A stretch of DNA of 64,000 bases from Candidatus Thioglobus sp. GTDB lineage: Bacteria; Pseudomonadota; Gammaproteobacteria; PS1; Pseudothioglobaceae. The notes under the pieces are model-generated. The model was not told where the DNA came from. It made no database searches and was given only the letters and a program-made list of their open reading frames with translations. The stretch's first letter is position 1. Each line of letters starts with the position of its first letter. Location: the NCBI GenBank assembly GCA_028345055.1, contig JAOMCO010000004.1, forward strand, positions 1 through 64,000, given 5' to 3'. This document shows positions 1 to 10,325 of the stretch, piece by piece. A program made the translations under genes and the position numbers.

Positions 1-1686
1 TTTGCTGAGGTTTTACTTAAGTCTGAATTAACTGTCAATTTGGTTGAAACTAAGCCATCTAAAAGATCTCCCAAGGCTCCATTTATTACTTCAACTTTAC
101 AGCAAGAGGCCTCACAAAAGCTTGGCTTTTCAGTTAAACAAACTATGTCAATTGCCCAGAATTTATATCGTGAAGGTTCAATTACATATATGAGGACTGA
201 CTCATTGAACTTATCTAAAGTTGCAATTACTGCTGCCCAAGAAGAAATTGTTTCAAAATATGGAAAGCAATTTCATCAAGCAAGAAGATATAAAACTAGT
301 TCGAGTGGTGCTCAGGAAGCACATGAAGCTATTAGGCCAACTGACTTAACCAAGCCAACTATTTTTGGTTTAGATGATCAATCTTCAAAGTTATATTCAT
401 TAATTTATAAAAGAACACTTGCCTCGCAGATGAGTGATGCTCAGTTACAAAAAACTAAGGTTACAATTAATATATCTGGACGGAGCGAACACTTTATCGC
501 AGATGGTGAGATTCTCTCTTTTGCAGGATTTCTTCAGGTTTATGACTACATGTCTTCTGATGACAAGCTTTTACCTGAAATAAGTAAGAACGACAAACTG
601 ACCTTAATCGATATGAATTCAAGGGAGTCTTTTTCAAGAGCAAAGCCAAGATATACGGAAGCATCACTAGTCAAAGAGATTGAGCAAATGGGAATTGGAA
701 GACCTTCAACATTTGCAACTATGATTACAACTGTCCAAGATAGAAATTATGTTGTTAAAGATACGAGAGAGGGTATTCAGCGAGAGTATCAATGTGTAGA
801 GATTTCAGAGGGCAATATCTCAGAGCTGACACAAACTGAAACGACTGGGGCTGAAAAGAATAAGCTTTTTCCAACTAATGTCGCTTACCTTTTGGTAGAT
901 TTTTTGCTTAAAAACTTTAGAAATATTATTGGTTATGAGTTTACAGCTAATCTAGAAAGTGATTTTGATCTTATTGCTGAAGAATCTAAGTCATGGACGG
1001 GGGTAGTTCGTAATTTTTATGAGCCTTTTCATGAACAAATTGAGTTGGCTAAAGATATTTCAAGAGATGAAACACATGGCAAAAGAGAGCTAGGGGAAGA
1101 CCCTATTAGTGGCAAGCCAGTAAGTGTTCGATTTGGTCGCTATGGTGCATTTGCTCAGATTGGAAGACAGGATGATGAGGCAAAACCAACTTTTGCATCA
1201 TTAAGAACTGGACAAGATATTGAAAATATAACTCTTTTAGAGGCTTTAGAGCTTTTTAATATGCCAAGAACTGTTGGTGAGACTGAGGCTGGTGAGACTA
1301 TTAAGGCAAACTATGGTAGGTTTGGACCCTACATTCAATATGGCAAAAAATATGTTTCTCTGAAAGAAGAGACTCCAGAGGAAGTTACTTTAGAGACTGC
1401 TTTAGAGTTAATTGCTGCAAAAGAAAAATTTGATGCAGAGAGAATCATCAAGGTTTATGAGGATTCAGATATCCAAGTGCTAAACGGCCGTTTTGGACCT
1501 TACATTTGGAATGGAAAAAAGAGGGGAAAGGGGCAGAAAAATGTAACTGTTGCTAAAGTATTTGGAGATAAGGAGCCTGCTGATTTAACCCTAGAGGAAT
1601 GCAAAAAAGCTATTGAAGGAAAAATCAATGCAAAAGCCAAACCAAAAAAAAGAAAAAATAAGGCTTCTACTAAGACAAAAAAATAA
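1..1686 (+). CDS. topA: DNA topoisomerase I, C-terminal part (truncated by window start)
   Basis: Frame is open from base 1 (FAEVLLKSELTVNLVETKPSKRSPKAPFITSTLQQEAS...). Contains the type IA signature region SITYMRTDS, and C-terminal repeats GRFGPYIQYGKKYVSL / GRFGPYIWNGKK. Confidence 0.95.
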   Translation, partial: FAEVLLKSELTVNLVETKPSKRSPKAPFITSTLQQEASQKLGFSVKQTMSIAQNLYREGSITYMRTDSLNLSKVAITAAQEEIVSKYGKQFHQARRYKTSSSGAQEAHEAIRPTDLTKPTIFGLDDQSSKLYSLIYKRTLASQMSDAQLQKTKVTINISGRSEHFIADGEILSFAGFLQVYDYMSSDDKLLPEISKNDKLTLIDMNSRESFSRAKPRYTEASLVKEIEQMGIGRPSTFATMITTVQDRNYVVKDTREGIQREYQCVEISEGNISELTQTETTGAEKNKLFPTNVAYLLVDFLLKNFRNIIGYEFTANLESDFDLIAEESKSWTGVVRNFYEPFHEQIELAKDISRDETHGKRELGEDPISGKPVSVRFGRYGAFAQIGRQDDEAKPTFASLRTGQDIENITLLEALELFNMPRTVGETEAGETIKANYGRFGPYIQYGKKYVSLKEETPEEVTLETALELIAAKEKFDAERIIKVYEDSDIQVLNGRFGPYIWNGKKRGKGQKNVTVAKVFGDKEPADLTLEECKKAIEGKINAKAKPKKRKNKASTKTKK

Positions 1687-1771
1687 GTTAGTTTTCAAGA
1701 TCTCCATTTATTTCATCCAACGGAATAGGAGCCTGTGAGAAAATCTTAATATTAATACATAATAACTACCA

Positions 1772-2383
1772 ATGACAAAAGTTAAGATTTGTGGATTTAC
1801 TGATCCTAATAATGCAAGAGATGCTGCAATTGCGGGTGTAGATGCAATTGGTCTTGTTTTCTATGATAAATCACCAAGAAATGTGGAGATTCATAGAGCA
1901 CAAGAGATTATTGATGCATTGCCACCCTTTGTTAATAGGGTTGGATTATTTGTCAATGCAAATCCAAGTTTTATTGATGAAGTTCTTTGCGAAGTGCCTC
2001 TGGATACACTTCAATTTCATGGTGATGAAAGCCCTCTTGACTGCACTCAGTATCAAATTCCGTTTATTAAGTCATTGCGAGTGAAGCCAGAGACCCATGT
2101 TGAAGAAGTAGCTGAACAATTTTCAAGTGCAAGTGCGATTCTCCTTGATTCATACAATCCTTCTACTTATGGAGGTAGTGGAGAGGCCTTTGATTGGACT
2201 TTAGCTTGCGTTGATATATCGTTACCTATTATTCTTGCCGGGGGATTAAATAAAGACAATGTGTCGACTGCGATTAGTCAAGTTAAGCCATACGCTGTAG
2301 ATGCTTCCAGTAGTGTTGAAAGTGCTCCAGGGGTTAAGGATATTGATAAAATAGTAGCTTTTATAAGAAATACAAATTCATGA
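1772..2383 (+). CDS. trpF: Phosphoribosylanthranilate isomerase
   Basis: [45 protein letters not shown] and [15 protein letters not shown] motifs; directly upstream of trpB. Confidence 0.95.
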   Translation: MTKVKICGFTDPNNARDAAIAGVDAIGLVFYDKSPRNVEIHRAQEIIDALPPFVNRVGLFVNANPSFIDEVLCEVPLDTLQFHGDESPLDCTQYQIPFIKSLRVKPETHVEEVAEQFSSASAILLDSYNPSTYGGSGEAFDWTLACVDISLPIILAGGLNKDNVSTAISQVKPYAVDASSSVESAPGVKDIDKIVAFIRNTNS

Positions 2384-3582
2384 GTTATAACCTCCCAGAT
2401 GAGAATGGTCATTTTGATCAATATGGCGGCATATTTGTTGCTGAAACTCTTATGTCTGCAGTAACAGAATTAAATGACGCCTATGAAAAATATAAAGATG
2501 ATCCAGAGTTCCTGAAAGAGTTTGAGTATGATCTAAAGCATTATGTAGGAAGAGAAACACCACTTTACTTTGCTGAAAACTTAACAAAAAAGATTGGCGG
2601 CGCCAAGATATATTTAAAGCGTGAAGACTTAAATCACACTGGTGCACACAAAGTCAATAATACAATTGGACAAGCTTTGCTCGCCAAAAGAATGGGCAAA
2701 ACTCGCATTATCGCAGAAACAGGCGCTGGCCAACATGGAGTTGCATCGGCCACAATTGCGGCAAGATTAGGTCTAGAGTGTGTCGTCTATATGGGAGAGG
2801 TTGATGTAGTCAGGCAGGTTCAGAATGTTTATCGTATGAAGCTACTAGGTGCAACTGTAGTACCAGTATCATCAGGCTCAAAAACACTTAAGGATGCTTT
2901 AAATGAGGCAATGCGAGACTGGGTGACTAACATTGATGACACCTATTATATTATTGGAACAGTAGCTGGTCCTCATCCATATCCTATGTTGGTAAGGGAC
3001 TTTCAGAGTGTGATTGGTAAAGAAGCTAAAGAGCAATTTGATAAGCAAGTGGGCGGTCTTCCTGATGCCATAATTGCTTGTGTTGGAGGAGGCTCAAATG
3101 CAATTGGGCTTTTCTACCCATTTATTGAAGATACTTCAGTCAGGATCATTGGTGTTGAAGCTGGAGGACGAGGTATAGATCTTGGGCCTGATGCTCATGC
3201 TGCGCCGTTAACAGCAGGGAGTGTTGGAGTTCTGCATGGAAATAGAACTTACTTAATGGAAAATGATGATGGTCAAATTATTGAGGGGCACTCCATTTCA
3301 GCAGGTCTGGACTATCCAGGAGTCGGTCCAGAGCATGCCTATCTTAAAGATATTGGAAGAGCAGAGTATGTTGCAATTACAGATAAAGAAGCCTTAGAGG
3401 CATTTCACCTCTTGACAGAGGTTGAAGGAATCATACCTGCCCTTGAGCCCTCTCATGCAATTGCCTATGCAGTGAAATTGGCAAAAGAATGGTCTAGTGA
3501 TAAGACTATTATCATTAATCTCTCAGGAAGAGGCGATAAAGATATGCAAACGATTGCTGAAGTTGAAGGGATTGAATTTTAG
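2380..3582 (+). CDS. trpB: Tryptophan synthase beta chain
   Basis: [29 protein letters not shown] (PLP lysine motif), [19 protein letters not shown]; 4-nt overlap with trpF. Confidence 0.97.
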   Translation: MSYNLPDENGHFDQYGGIFVAETLMSAVTELNDAYEKYKDDPEFLKEFEYDLKHYVGRETPLYFAENLTKKIGGAKIYLKREDLNHTGAHKVNNTIGQALLAKRMGKTRIIAETGAGQHGVASATIAARLGLECVVYMGEVDVVRQVQNVYRMKLLGATVVPVSSGSKTLKDALNEAMRDWVTNIDDTYYIIGTVAGPHPYPMLVRDFQSVIGKEAKEQFDKQVGGLPDAIIACVGGGSNAIGLFYPFIEDTSVRIIGVEAGGRGIDLGPDAHAAPLTAGSVGVLHGNRTYLMENDDGQIIEGHSISAGLDYPGVGPEHAYLKDIGRAEYVAITDKEALEAFHLLTEVEGIIPALEPSHAIAYAVKLAKEWSSDKTIIINLSGRGDKDMQTIAEVEGIEF

Positions 3583-3640
3583 TCAAATCTAGTATTTAAT
3601 TCTCTTATACTGTTTACTTTAGAGTGAAGTTTGGAGAGTT

Positions 3641-4939
3641 ATGGAAGAGAGTAAAACAATTAGTAGAGAGCGTTCAATTGTATTTTCAATTTACTTGGTT
3701 GCTGTATTCCTAAATGCATTTGTAGATCTAGGCCATAAAATCATTATTCAGAACACTATCTTTATGATCTACGGTGAACAGCAGCAGTTAATCCTAACTG
3801 CTATTGTTAACGCAATGATTCTAATTCCCTTTATTATGCTATTTACAATGTCAGGTTACCTTTCAGACAAGTTTGCTAAGACAAGAATAATGCGTTTTAG
3901 TGCTTTTTCAGCAGTCTTAATTACATTGGCGATTACATACTGTTACTACAATGGTTTATATAAAACTGCATTTGGTTTCACATTACTCCTTGCAACACAA
4001 AGTGCAATATACTCCCCAGCAAAAATGGGGTACATTAAGGAGTGTCTTAGTAAGGCTGGGTTAAGTAAAGGGAACGCATATCACTCGTCAGTAGTATTAA
4101 TTGCAATTCTGTTAGGCACAGTTTTCTTCTCTTATTTATTCGAAGCCTATCTGGGAACAATGCAGGTTACAACTCCTGAGGAGATACTCATGAAAATAGC
4201 ACCAGTTGGTTGGGTTTTAGTTGGGCTCTCATCGATAGAGTTTCTGGCAACTCTTGGTACTCGTTTTTATCCAACTAAATTAAGGGAAGTGAAGTTATCA
4301 ATTGGCAAGTTGATTTCTTTTCAATATTTATCAGAAAACATTAAGGCTATGAGAGCTAATGAAATAGTTTGGTACTCTATTTTAGGAACTGCTATTTTTT
4401 GGGGCATGTCACAAAACCTTGTTGCTGTTATTCCGGCTCATGCCAAGGTCAATTTTGGAGTCGAAAGCCCTCTCGTTGTAAATGCCATGCTTGCTTCGTC
4501 AGTCATTGGTATTATGATTGGGGCCTTTTTATCAGGAAGGAAAAGTCTGAATTTAATTCGTATCAATAATATCTATACTGGCTCAATAATGATTACAGTC
4601 TGTGCAATTCTAGTGCCAGTCATCTCGAGTCTTAGCTTCATACCAAACTCTACAGCACTTATTTTGGTAACTTCTATCATATTATTATTTGGTGTTGGCG
4701 CAGGCATGATGATTGTTCCACTTAATGCATTAATGCAAGCCAATTCTCCTGAGGATGGATTAGGTAGCATGCTGGCAGGTAAGAACTGGCTTCAAAATAT
4801 TGCAATGATAAGTCTTTTGATTTTTACTGTTTTCTTGGCAAATCTGAGTTTTGGAAGTGAGTTTATACTTTACTTTAATGCATTCATTGCAGTTGTTGGT
4901 TTTAGTATTGTATTGAAAAAACTCAAAACTATTCTTTAG
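3641..4939 (+). CDS. MFS transporter, LplT-like (lysophospholipid transporter family)
   Basis: 12-TM-like hydrophobic profile; SGYLSDKFAKTRIMRFSA motif; followed directly by a PlsC-like acyltransferase, as in LplT-Aas arrangements. Confidence 0.8.
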   Translation: MEESKTISRERSIVFSIYLVAVFLNAFVDLGHKIIIQNTIFMIYGEQQQLILTAIVNAMILIPFIMLFTMSGYLSDKFAKTRIMRFSAFSAVLITLAITYCYYNGLYKTAFGFTLLLATQSAIYSPAKMGYIKECLSKAGLSKGNAYHSSVVLIAILLGTVFFSYLFEAYLGTMQVTTPEEILMKIAPVGWVLVGLSSIEFLATLGTRFYPTKLREVKLSIGKLISFQYLSENIKAMRANEIVWYSILGTAIFWGMSQNLVAVIPAHAKVNFGVESPLVVNAMLASSVIGIMIGAFLSGRKSLNLIRINNIYTGSIMITVCAILVPVISSLSFIPNSTALILVTSIILLFGVGAGMMIVPLNALMQANSPEDGLGSMLAGKNWLQNIAMISLLIFTVFLANLSFGSEFILYFNAFIAVVGFSIVLKKLKTIL

Positions 4940-4941
4940 TT

Positions 4942-5523
4942 GTGCGGCAACTTGTAGGCCTCCTATTGTTCGGTTGGCGATATCGACTTAAAGTTAGTGG
5001 AATTGATAATCTTCCCAAAGAAGGACCAGTATTACTATTAGGCAATCATATTAGTTATATTGACTTTGCCTTAATCCAGTGGGCCACTCCGAGAATAATA
5101 AGGTTTGTTGTTCATGATGATTATTACAGCAAGCCAATCTTTAATTCTATACTAAGAGGTGTCGGGGCAGTCTCGATCAGGCCTGAGAATAGCAGAAATG
5201 CTATGAATAATATTGTTGATTTATTAAATGATGATTGTGTTGTCGGTTTATTCCCTGAGGGACATGTCTCAACAACTGGTGAACTAAGTGATCTAAAAAG
5301 AGGCTTTGAAAAAGTTTTGTCACAATCAAAGGACGGAGTTATTGTTGTTCCTTTTGCAGTAAACAATATGTGGGGAAGTTTTTTTTCAAAAGCACCTAGG
5401 TCAGTTAAAAAGAGAATGAAGTTTAGGCTTCGTCGCGAAGTACACATCAAAATTGGAACGGGTTTGAATTCAAATACGACCAAAGAGGAAGTTAAAAAGC
5501 AAATTGGTAGTTTGCTTAATTAG
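4942..5523 (+). CDS. 1-acyl-sn-glycerol-3-phosphate acyltransferase-like (PlsC family), GTG start
   Basis: NHISYIDF (HX4D-type) and LFPEGHVS (FPEG) acyltransferase motifs. Confidence 0.85.
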   Translation: MRQLVGLLLFGWRYRLKVSGIDNLPKEGPVLLLGNHISYIDFALIQWATPRIIRFVVHDDYYSKPIFNSILRGVGAVSIRPENSRNAMNNIVDLLNDDCVVGLFPEGHVSTTGELSDLKRGFEKVLSQSKDGVIVVPFAVNNMWGSFFSKAPRSVKKRMKFRLRREVHIKIGTGLNSNTTKEEVKKQIGSLLN

Positions 5524-5562
5524 TGATATCATTATTTTATTATTAAAACTGGAAGAGGCATT

Positions 5563-6174
5563 ATGAAAAAAATTATTGTAGTTGGTGCAACTGGAAGACT
5601 GGGAAGAGTAGTGGTTGAAGGCCTTAAAGATTATGAGGTAATCCGTGCTAGCCGCTCTGGACCTGATTTAAAGCTTGATGCTTTGGATTTTGAAAGTGTA
5701 TCAGATGTATTTTCAACGATTGGTTCTTTTGATGCTTTAGTTTCATGTGCGGGTGTTAGAGCCCCTTTCAAAACATTTGATGAATTGACTATGGAAGACT
5801 TTGCTTTAGGACTATCTAATAAGTGCTTTAGCCAATTAAATTTAGCAAAAGCAGCAATACCCTATTTAACTGAAAATGGTTCAATCACTTTGACTAGTGG
5901 CATTATTGGAGATGAGCCAATCTTATCAGGCTCATGTGCAGCTGCTGCAAATGGTGCATTAAATATGTGCATCTCAACACTGGCTGCAGAATATGCAGGG
6001 AGGTTTAGAATAAATATTGTTTCGCCATCTATTATTGAGAACTCAGTTGAGGATTATGGAATGGTCTTTGATGGATTTGAACCCACATCTGAAAAACGGA
6101 TAATTGAGGCATATAGGAGAACTATTTCTGCACCTATAAGTGGAAGGGTGCTTTGTCAAACCAGGGCTTTATAG
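5563..6174 (+). CDS. Short-chain dehydrogenase-like protein (203 aa)
   Basis: VVGATGRLGRVV NAD-binding motif, LVSCAGVRAPF, C-terminal RINIVSPSII. Confidence 0.75.
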   Translation: MKKIIVVGATGRLGRVVVEGLKDYEVIRASRSGPDLKLDALDFESVSDVFSTIGSFDALVSCAGVRAPFKTFDELTMEDFALGLSNKCFSQLNLAKAAIPYLTENGSITLTSGIIGDEPILSGSCAAAANGALNMCISTLAAEYAGRFRINIVSPSIIENSVEDYGMVFDGFEPTSEKRIIEAYRRTISAPISGRVLCQTRAL

Positions 6175-6338
6175 TAATCATTTTAAGTTCACTCGCCAAA
6201 AAATTATTAAGATTCAATTTGAATCATAAATAATTTTTTCTTCCAAAAAAGTTAATAAATGATGTTATTTATTCGTGTATATTTCAGTAATCGTAGTTAA
6301 TATTTAGCTATGATTATTAAACAAATAAAGGAGAAACT

Positions 6339-7487
6339 ATGAAAATATTTAATATTATTATTGGCGCATTCTTGGCAGTTGGCTCAAGTTCTATATCTGC
6401 AGCACCCATAACTGAATTAGGTTCGCCTGAAGGTGAGCTGAATATTGTTGCGTGGGCTGGCTATATTGAAAGAGGCGAAACCATGGAGGCATTTGACTGG
6501 GTTACTTCATATGAAAAATCCACAGGATGTAATGTAAAGGTTAAGACTGCTGGTACATCTGATGAGATGGTTGCCTTGATGAACCAAGGAGGTTTTGACA
6601 TAGTTACAGCCTCTGGCGATGCAAGTCTAAGACTTATAGCAGGCAAAACTGTTCAAGAAATAAATATAGACCTAATACCAAGTTGGGGTACTATTGATGA
6701 GAGACTTCAAGATGCGGTCTGGCATACTGTAGATGGTAAGCATTATGGTACGCCATACATGTGGGGGTCAAATGTTTTAATGTATAACACTGAGGCATTT
6801 GGTGGAGAGGTTCCAGATAGCTGGAATGTTGTTTTCGAAGAACAAACCCTTGCAGATGGTCAAAGTAATAAAAATAGAGTCCAAGCGTTTGACGGACCAA
6901 TTCATATTGCTGATGCTGCGATGTACTTAATGTACCATAATCCATCGCTAGGTATTAAAGACCCATATGAGTTAACTAACGAGCAATATCAAGCTTCGCT
7001 TGACTTATTACGTCAACAAAGAGAGTTAGTCGGAAGATACTGGCATGACGCCTTTATGCAAATGGATGATTTTACAAATGAAGGATTTGTAGCCTCTGGC
7101 TCATGGCCTTTCCAGGTAAACCTTTTAAGACCAAATGTTCCTATTAGTAGCGTTATCCCTAAAGAAGGAGCAACGGGATGGGCTGATACAACAATGGTTC
7201 ATGCAGATGCTGAAAACCTAAATTGTGCCTATCTATGGATGGAGCATCAGTTGAGTTCTAATCTTCAGAGTGATTTAGCAGCATGGTTTGGTGCAGTTCC
7301 AGTGGTTCCATCAAAATGTGTTGGGTCAGAGTTACTTGGTCCTGAAGGTTGTAAAATAAATGGTATAGATAATTTTGATAAGATTTACTTTTGGAAGACT
7401 CCGGTCGCTTCATGTAAAACTCAAGAGAGTTGTGTGCCATACTACAAATGGGTCACTGATTATATTGCAGTGCTCGGCGGTAGATAA
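6339..7487 (+). CDS. Polyamine-type ABC transporter substrate-binding protein (YdcS/PotD-like)
   Basis: N-terminal signal peptide; LNIVAWAGYIERG..., DIVTASGDASLR, PYMWGSNVLMYN; heads a YdcSTUV-PatD-like operon. Confidence 0.88.
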   Translation: MKIFNIIIGAFLAVGSSSISAAPITELGSPEGELNIVAWAGYIERGETMEAFDWVTSYEKSTGCNVKVKTAGTSDEMVALMNQGGFDIVTASGDASLRLIAGKTVQEINIDLIPSWGTIDERLQDAVWHTVDGKHYGTPYMWGSNVLMYNTEAFGGEVPDSWNVVFEEQTLADGQSNKNRVQAFDGPIHIADAAMYLMYHNPSLGIKDPYELTNEQYQASLDLLRQQRELVGRYWHDAFMQMDDFTNEGFVASGSWPFQVNLLRPNVPISSVIPKEGATGWADTTMVHADAENLNCAYLWMEHQLSSNLQSDLAAWFGAVPVVPSKCVGSELLGPEGCKINGIDNFDKIYFWKTPVASCKTQESCVPYYKWVTDYIAVLGGR

Positions 7488-7502
7488 TTTTTTCATAACT
7501 TA

Positions 7503-7534
7503 ATAAAAAAAGGGGGTAAATCCCCTTTTTTTTA
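7503..7534 (+). terminator. Hairpin plus T-tract between binding-protein gene and ATPase gene
   Basis: AAAAAAGGGGG-TAAAT-CCCCTTTTTTTT: inverted repeat ending in a T run. Confidence 0.75.
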
Positions 7535-7542
7535 ATTGTCTT

Positions 7543-8574
7543 ATGCTAAAAGCTTTAAATTTAGAGAATATTAATAAGTCATATGGTGCTATCAAGGCAC
7601 TTAGAAATATAAATTTAACCATTAGTGATGGAGAGTTTTTTTCTTTACTGGGACCTTCTGGCTCTGGAAAAACAACCTGTCTCAAGGTTATAGCTGGGTT
7701 TGAAGCGCCTGATGAAGGCGGTGTAGTTATCTTTGATCAAGAGGTTACTAATATTCCACCTTTTAAGCGGCAGGTTAATACAGTATTTCAAGACTATGCC
7801 CTATTTCCTCACATGAATGTTAGGCAGAATGTTGGTTATAGCCTTAAAGTTCAAAAGCTTAAAGGGCCATCAATTGAAAAAAGTATAGATGAGATTCTTG
7901 AGGTGGTTAATCTAACAGGCTATGATTTGAGAAAGCCGAGCGAACTTTCTGGTGGACAAAGACAAAGAGTTGCATTAGCTAGGGCCCTAGTCAACAAGCC
8001 TAAAATTTTGTTGCTTGATGAGCCTTTAGGTGCCTTAGACCTTAAGCTCAGAGAAAAGATGCAGATTGAATTAAAAAATATTCAGCGTCAATTCAAGATT
8101 ACCTTTATTTACGTAACCCATGACCAGCAAGAAGCACTTAGCATGAGCGATAGAATTGCAGTATTTAACGATGGAATGATAGAGCAAGTTGATACACCTG
8201 CAAATATATATAGCAAACCAATAAACTCATTTGTAGCAGACTTTATTGGAACCACTTCAATATTTGATAAAGCATCAGCAATGAAACTTTTTAATTTAGA
8301 TAAAGCATTTTCAGTAAGACCAGAAAATGCTCTTATTTTTGACACAGAAAAGGATCTTGTTAGCATAGATAAAAATGAGTATTTTTTAGCCAATGGAACT
8401 GTATTAGACTGTCAGTTTCAAGGCTCTCATCTTAAAATAACCTTTTCAATTGAAGCTAATTGTAAACTCAGTGTATATAAGTCTTTAGAAGGCAATATAA
8501 ATCAGAAATATGATGTTAATTCTAAACATATCATTGCATGGAAAAAATCTGATATCACTTCTTTAAATGAATAA
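7543..8574 (+). CDS. Polyamine-type ABC transporter ATP-binding protein (YdcT/PotA-like)
   Basis: Walker A GPSGSGKTT, signature LSGGQRQRVALARAL, Walker B ILLLDEPLGALD. Confidence 0.93.
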   Translation: MLKALNLENINKSYGAIKALRNINLTISDGEFFSLLGPSGSGKTTCLKVIAGFEAPDEGGVVIFDQEVTNIPPFKRQVNTVFQDYALFPHMNVRQNVGYSLKVQKLKGPSIEKSIDEILEVVNLTGYDLRKPSELSGGQRQRVALARALVNKPKILLLDEPLGALDLKLREKMQIELKNIQRQFKITFIYVTHDQQEALSMSDRIAVFNDGMIEQVDTPANIYSKPINSFVADFIGTTSIFDKASAMKLFNLDKAFSVRPENALIFDTEKDLVSIDKNEYFLANGTVLDCQFQGSHLKITFSIEANCKLSVYKSLEGNINQKYDVNSKHIIAWKKSDITSLNE

Positions 8575-9484
8575 TCTCCTCGACTCTTTTTCTAATTTTG
8601 CTTTCAGGAATAAAAATTTTATTTTTTTATCCTTTCTTATAATTCCACTGCTTTGGTTAGGAGTTGTTTATCTTGGCTCTCTATTGATTTTTTTAGGTCA
8701 TTCATTTTTTCACCTTGATGGGTTTACTGGCCAAATTGTATATGAATTTAGTTTCAAAACACTTCTTGAGCTTTTTAGCTCGCCTGCAAATATAGATATT
8801 CTTATTAGAACAGTTGTTCTTGCTGCTTGCGTTACCATTGGCTCAGCAATAATTGGATTTCCAATTGCTTACTATATGGCTAAATTTACTTCTCCAAAAG
8901 TGAAAATATTTCTTTTTATTGCAATTATGCTCCCTCTATGGTCAAGCTATTTAGTTCGAGTTTATTCATGGAAGTTAATTTTGGCAAAGGAGGGAATAAT
9001 AAATTGGTTTTTTGAAAAGTTACATCTTGAGTGGCTTCTTGATAGCATTCTATCTACTCCAGTGATTGGTGGTCCTTCGTTGTCGATTTCTTATATTGGG
9101 ATGTTTTTAGTTTTTACTTATATATGGCTTCCATTTATGATTTTGCCAATTCAAGCTTCTTTGGAGAGGGTTCCAAACTCTTTGATTAATGCTTCCCATG
9201 ACCTAGGGGCAAATAAAAGACAGACTTTCTATAAGGTAATTTTGCCTCTAGCTCTTCCAGGAGTTATTGCAGGCTCAATTTTTACTTTTTCTTTGACTTT
9301 GGGAGACTACATCATTCCATATATTATTGGAACATCAAAATTTTTTATAGGACAAGCAGTCTATACGCATCAAGGAACTGCTGGAAACATACCTTTAGCT
9401 GCAGCATTTTCACTAGTGCCAATCTTGGTCATGATTGTTTATATTTATTGTGCAAAAAGAATGGGAGCATTTGATGCCCTTTAA
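8567..9484 (+). CDS. ABC transporter permease (YdcU/PotB-like)
   Basis: Hydrophobic; EAA-like loop ASHDLGANKRQTFYKVILPLALPGVIAGS. Confidence 0.9.
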   Translation: MNNLLDSFSNFAFRNKNFIFLSFLIIPLLWLGVVYLGSLLIFLGHSFFHLDGFTGQIVYEFSFKTLLELFSSPANIDILIRTVVLAACVTIGSAIIGFPIAYYMAKFTSPKVKIFLFIAIMLPLWSSYLVRVYSWKLILAKEGIINWFFEKLHLEWLLDSILSTPVIGGPSLSISYIGMFLVFTYIWLPFMILPIQASLERVPNSLINASHDLGANKRQTFYKVILPLALPGVIAGSIFTFSLTLGDYIIPYIIGTSKFFIGQAVYTHQGTAGNIPLAAAFSLVPILVMIVYIYCAKRMGAFDAL

Positions 9485-10304
9485 GAGAGGATCAATTAAT
9501 AAACTTAATCAGGCTGGGCTTGGGTTGAGATTTGGAGCAATTGCAGGACTGCTATTTCTTCATATACCTTTATTGCTGATTATTCTATATGCTTTTACTA
9601 CAGAGGATAAGTCCTATCAGTTCCCACCTCCAGGATATACCCTGAAGTGGTTTGAGGTAGTATTGAATAGGCAAGACATTTGGAATGCTGTAGCATTATC
9701 AATGCGAATTGCAATTATTTCTACATTTGTTGCAATAATTCTTGGAACTTTGGCAGCTGGAGCGCTTTTTAAGAAATCATTCTTTGGTAAGAATTCAATA
9801 ACTATTCTTATTATTTTGCCAATTGCACTCCCAGGAATAATTACTGGAATATCTCTAAGAAGCACCTTTGGAGTGATGGGTATTCCTTTTAGCACATGGA
9901 CCATCATTATTGGACATGCCACTTTCTGCATGGTGGTGGTCTATAACAATGTTGTAGCAAGACTCAGAAGAACATCACCAAATTTAATTCAGGCATCGAT
10001 GGATCTTGGGGCAAATAACCTACAAACATTTTTTTATGTTATTCTTCCTAATATGGGTACAGCGATACTTGCTGGAGGTATGTTAGCTTTTGCATTGTCC
10101 TTTGATGAGGTTATTGTAACCACCTTTACTGCAGGACAACAAACTACTCTTCCAATATGGATGTTTTCAGAATTAATAAGGCCAAGGCAAAGGCCAATAA
10201 CAAATGTAGTAGCTGTTTTTATTATGTTTATAACTTTTATTCCTATTGTTTTTGCAAGCTATATGGCTAGCAAAACATCTGATTCTGAAGGATCAACAAA
10301 ATAA
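9474..10304 (+). CDS. ABC transporter permease (YdcV/PotC-like); likely start 9474 rather than the ORF start 9435
   Basis: EAA-like loop ASMDLGANNLQTFFYVILPNMGTAILAGG; ATG at 9474 preceded by GGGAGC. Confidence 0.88.
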   Translation: MPFKRGSINKLNQAGLGLRFGAIAGLLFLHIPLLLIILYAFTTEDKSYQFPPPGYTLKWFEVVLNRQDIWNAVALSMRIAIISTFVAIILGTLAAGALFKKSFFGKNSITILIILPIALPGIITGISLRSTFGVMGIPFSTWTIIIGHATFCMVVVYNNVVARLRRTSPNLIQASMDLGANNLQTFFYVILPNMGTAILAGGMLAFALSFDEVIVTTFTAGQQTTLPIWMFSELIRPRQRPITNVVAVFIMFITFIPIVFASYMASKTSDSEGSTK

Positions 10305-10325
10305 TAAATTTAAAAAGGAGCAAAT

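Noticed and set aside
1842-2084. Same-strand alternative-frame ORFs (1842-2084, 4369-4569, 20272-20487, 30487-30777, 38064-38369, 45691-45978)
   Set aside because: Each is nested in a well-supported CDS in another frame and shows no independent homology or ribosome-binding context.
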